64,000 nucleotides of DNA from positions 39,669,585 to 39,733,584 of the forward strand of contig CM068580.1 of NCBI GenBank assembly GCA_035048485.1. The letters run 5' to 3'. Below are positions 24,201-29,727 of this stretch, piece after piece. Numbering within the stretch: position 1 is the first letter of the stretch; every line of letters begins with the position of its first letter. The translations under genes and the position numbers were made by a program. Under the pieces are notes generated by a model. That model was not told the DNA's origin. It searched no databases and was given only the letters and a program-made list of their open reading frames with translations. Source of the DNA: Pteria penguin. Its lineage: Eukaryota; Mollusca; Bivalvia; Pterioida; Pteriidae.

Positions 24201-27200
24201 AGATGCTATAAAGAATGAGGCAGAAGTGGCAAAGGACAATACTCTTTCTCCTAGTCAAGTGGAATGTGCCACTAAAGCAAGTCCTGCAAAAAAGCCATCT
24301 AGGTATTGGATAGTACATGTACTATAGTACTTATGAAATACTTAAACTGTTTACTGTTCTGATGTATTATAATACTATCTTAAGTCAAAATCCATGTGGA
24401 AAAAGAAGCAATGGTATTCTCATGCTTTATTTTAGAAATGAGTCTGGGCTGATGAGACTTATTTGGAAAATAAGATGTTTCTCCTCATATTGGGAAAATC
24501 TGTATTGGAAAATAATCTAGGTTTCTCCTCAGATTGTATGATACACATATACAGTCAAACTTCAGGAACTGGATTGTCGAAAATCCTCTAGAAACTTGAT
24601 ATAATCAATTGGTCCTGACAACTTTTCCATACATTTCAATAATGTACCCCAATTAAAACTCAAATTACCGAAATTCAGACAGAAAAATAGGTAAGTCAGA
24701 TCTTGCCTTCTCTTTCTATCTTTTTATATACAACAAAGAAACTTGGAAAACTCAAACCTACCTTAACTAAAGTGATTTCAACAGTCCCTTACCCATTTGG
24801 TTATCAAAGTTACATTGTATATGTATATGCTTTACATGGTAAAAGTGACTATTGATTTCTTGAATTGTTTGATTTTGTTTATTGAAATGAGTACAGAGAA
24901 ATATTTTGAACCTTATGAAGAGTCCCAAACCAAATTTTGACTCACCCTGACAAAGTTGAAACGAGCTTAAATGCTACACTTCAGCATCTGCATCCACTTA
25001 AGTAATTTGGGGTAACTCAATATTGAAGAAAGTATAGGTGCTACAATCACCAAACTTGCACCATAGGTCCATCTTGGGATGCTGACTTAAGCATAAATGA
25101 CTTGGTTCAGGATTACAATGTTCTATAGAACTTCCTTCTTTGACAGATACTGTATCAAGGTGAACGTGGTAATCTTTGATTACTCTGTGTTTTTATTTTG
25201 TAACTGGAAATTATTTCATTTTTTTTTTTTCATTACCATTGCTTTGATTTAAATATTGTAAACTGCATGTAATATTGCAGTATTGATTGGGAATAAAAAG
25301 CAGAATTTTAGATTGGAAATGGTTCCAGTGAAGTGCTCAGATTTCAGAGAATGAATGGATCTAAGATTATGAATGTGGCACTGTTAATATTTGTTCTTAA
25401 CTGTAATGAAGTAACTGAAACCCATTATTTGGTTTCAGTGAGGAAGACCCTTTGAAATCATTTTATATTAGTACTTTTTCAATTTGAACCAGTATTTCAA
25501 ATGATGGATAGGGTTGCAAGTGCCACTGTAGGTTGTATTAAGCCATATTTAGCATAATGTGGCTTCAGTTTTCATTACACACTTTGTCATATTAATTAAT
25601 ATACAAATCAAATTGTGAATTACAAATTTTGTGTTTTTAGAAAGTCGGTGAGAGGCAGAAAATCAGTGGCTTTCAATGAGAAGGTAGTGTCAGTGGCAGC
25701 CAAACCTCTTGCAGTAGAAGAGGATGAGACAGAATGTACTGAGGAAATGAATGATGAGCTGTTCACCATGAAATATCTACAGCCCATGGAACATAGACCT
25801 TCAATGGCACCCAAGGATTTCTGTCCTTTAGATCTAGTAGTGGATGATCATGTCTCTAGTCACACAGCCGAAAGTACAGATAGTATAGGTATTGTCTATT
25901 TTAGTTGGTCATCCATACTATTCTCTTATGACAATCATTTTTTTGACAAATCCTATTTTCTGCTGATCATATCGTATGGTGGATATGCCTGTATGTCATT
26001 TCCATCCATTAACAGTGCTGATATTAATTCTAGCACCTTTATCTTTCATCAGTTTTGTTAAGTAGAAGTTATACATGGGAAATTTTCAAACATTAGTTGA
26101 TTTAAGGGAAAATCCATTCTTGCTTAGGTAAAGAAAAAGATATGTGTGTTTCCACTTTGACCCTTGGAAAAAATAGGATTGGTAGGTCTGGTGTTTCGTT
26201 TTTTTTTTAATGCCCATGCCATGCAATGCTTGTTCCATCATCATTGAGTTTCCACTCATTTTCTCTTTGAAGGTGTGATGGATTAAATTGATATTGGGTA
26301 TACAAATATATCAAGGGAAAATGCAGGTCAAGTTGCAATATAAGTGTGATCTGGTAATTTTTGACAGAATTATTGCCCTTGAACATAGAAAATTTCTTAA
26401 AAATGACAGTTTCCGTTCAATTTCTCTTTAAAGGTGTGATGGATACTTTCTGTTCAATTTCTCTTTAAAGGTGTGATGGATAAAATTGATACATTGTATT
26501 AGGTATATAGCAGGCATGATTGTGATCAGCTATAAAGCTGATTTCAGCTTTTTTTGTTGCAAGAAAATTTTATCAAAAAGTTCAGAATTTAGTGGAAATA
26601 TATAAAATTGCACTTTTTGTTAAAGCTGTATACCCTATGTTCGCTAGTACAATGCATATTACAGGTTAATTTATTCTAAATTGTTTTGATTATATATATA
26701 AGCCTAAAACATATTAAAAAAGGACCCTTGCAAATGTTGTGATCAAATTCGTTGTATTAAGTGAGATATGGCTGTCTAAAACACGATGTTTGTAAACAGA
26801 ATGTTTACAACCACTTATCACGTGATCTAATTCAGAAGCCACAGCATCATGGAGACTGATGGAGGGCAAGGTAAATAAATTTGATGAGTAACTTTAACAA
26901 TCTGCATTCAAGTCTGCTAAAGTTAGTATTTACTGAAATAGTTTTCTTTTGGAGTCTCCCTTCATTGTACTTGTTTTGATTAAATTGTGCATGCACGAAG
27001 TCAGGTAATGTTTGTATTTATGGAATACCCACTTTATTTACGAAGTATTCTCTTTTTATTTTGATTTCTCTGAGGCTTTGAAGCAACAAAAAATGTTATT
27101 AACGCAAAGTTAATAACTTTAGCCATACGAGAAAAATACAGGTTTTGTTTTACATGCACCAATTTTTGAAACTACCGATTTGTAGGGTATACAAATTTAA

Positions 27201-29689
27201 GGGGTTTTAATATAATAAGCTTTTCTGATGGCATTGTCAGCTTTTTTTCATTGCTGATCAAAATCATGTCTGATATAGATGTATCAAGGGAAAATGCAGG
27301 TCAAGTTCGAATATGGGTGTGATCCGGTAAGTTTTGACAGAATTATTGCCCTTGAACATAGAAAATTTCTTTAAAATGACAGTTTCTGCTCATTTTCTCA
27401 GTGAAGGTGTAATGGATTAAATTGGTATTTTCACATGTAATCTACCATCCATTGGAAAAATGAGTTTTGTTGTATAAGTTTTGTATATCATATCTTGACA
27501 ATGTAAAATTTTGATTTCCTTTTAACGAAACTGGCCATGATAAACCTGTAAAACAAGCCTTCTACACGGTACATCATTAAAGACAAAACCAACACATTGT
27601 CTTTGGGAGATAGCAAAAGCTGTTCAGTCTGTTGGCATTATGTATTCTTGTAATTGGTAGCAATACCCTAAAGTACTTTAGATATTTAATTTACAGTGCC
27701 TTCTTTTAAGTTGTTCTACTAACAGTAGTAAAGAATTTGACCCTGTTATTTGTATAATAGATGAAAAGGAAAACTGTTCACGTCATCGCAGATCATCACT
27801 CAAACAGCTTCCATCTCAAAGACGTAGATCTGTCAGACGAAGCCTTACTAGTTCTCCTCTTCCAAAGAATCTAAATATCATGAAAGACACATCAAGTGAG
27901 TCTTATCATTGAGTTATATTAATATGACAAAACCCTTAATCACATGTTTAATAAACTGTTAGAAATAAGTGTTGTATCCCCTTTAATTAATAGATTCAGA
28001 ATTTCAGGAATATTGTACTATGTAAACTTAATTGTTACCTCAGTTACATTTCTGTTTCTGAAACACATTTTTGACTGGATTGCAAAGCAATTCCGGTCCA
28101 TGAATTGGTGAAAACTGTCTGTCTGGCCGTCTGTCAGTCCGTCCGTCCGCTTCAGTGAACACACACTGTTTTTTGCCTTTAGGGTGACCACTTGCATACA
28201 TGTATTGTTAATGTTATTGCAAAACAATTCCGGTCTAGGAATTGGAGAAATCCGTCTGCGGCCCGCATAGCGTCAACATTTTGTGTTTAGCATTTGGGTT
28301 TACCTTGGTTTTTTTATACCCTAAAGGGTACTTATTTCAAAGATTGTAGGTTTGTAGATACTTGAATGTTCTATCCAACCAATACAAAAATTTAGTGACC
28401 TTGACCTTGACTTTATGCTTCAGTGAACACACACTGTTTTTTGCCTTTAGGGTGACCACTTGCATACATGTATTGTTAATGTTAATGCAAAGCAATTCTG
28501 GTCTATAAATTGGCAAAATCCGTCCGTCCGGCGTCAACATTTTCCGCTTAGCATTTGCAATCTGGTCATACCGTCCTTGACGGTTTCTTGTTTACTGGTT
28601 TATTGCAGCTAAGCTCAGAGCTTACAATGGATCCAAAAAATGTGTTGTCAATTTTTGAGAAACCTTTTGTGCAAATTTGAAAAATTGACATAATATATAG
28701 TATGTGTCACATGTCAAAAACAAATGCAAAATACACAGATGTGATGGTGAGCAGTGTGAGCAAAATAATTAATGTCTAGTATGTCAATTTATACACTGTA
28801 TCACTACCCCATGCCATGGTAGCTGTTCTTGCTCAGTAAAGTTTTTGTAATGAAGTTGAGTCTAACTATTTGGTAGAAGACTTTTCTACATGACAGCAGA
28901 AAGGATATGCCAAAGTGTGAATTGGGCACTAGTAGTGTCACTTATGGAATTGAAGTGTTTGAGAAAGTGGCAGAGAACAATAAGCTGTTTTAAATAAAAA
29001 GAATTCTCTATGATACCATTTCTTCAAGGGGTGGATCCAGAGTGGGATGACATAGTCCCCACTTCTTTAAGGAACTTCTTTAGATCAGCTGTATAGATTA
29101 ACATACCAATTGTATGAGTGATCAAGAAGGGTGTTATAAGAAGTGCTGTTGTTTTTTTTATTCCTGTTCAAATCCAATTTTTTTCTTTTTGACTTTGTAA
29201 TAAAGTCAAACTTTGACAACACGAACATTGCAAACTCAAACCCAAACATGCTTATATGATAATATGTGGCCATAATAGCATGTTAACATTTAAATCCACA
29301 AGACATCCAACCCACACAACTAACTTCTTTAGCTGATTTTGCTCTTGCCATTTATTACTTTTCAAAAAGAAAGAATTCCCAACAACATCATACACCACAT
29401 GTGCAAGTTCAGTGAAGTGTAAACAAAGGATAATTTTGTCCAGTGCTGTACCCCAATCATAAATAAGGGACTTCTTAGGAGAAAGTATGGAAAAAGTAGC
29501 TAACATTGCATTTCTTGTATTATTGATACCAAGGATAATGTATGTTTCAAATCTCTTTGATTTTATTTGTGATTGTTATTGCAGTGTATGTAAAGTTCTT
29601 CTGATATTAACGAATGAATGTCAAAATATCAAATTATTTGTCACAATATGTTATCAACCTAACTCTAAAAATCTAGTTTTCTGGATTTT

Positions 29690-29727
<38 letters not shown>

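Noticed and set aside
24551..24680. Another Tigger-like element
   Set aside because: Only a left-end-like 'cagtcaaac' start is visible. No inverted right end with TA was found downstream.
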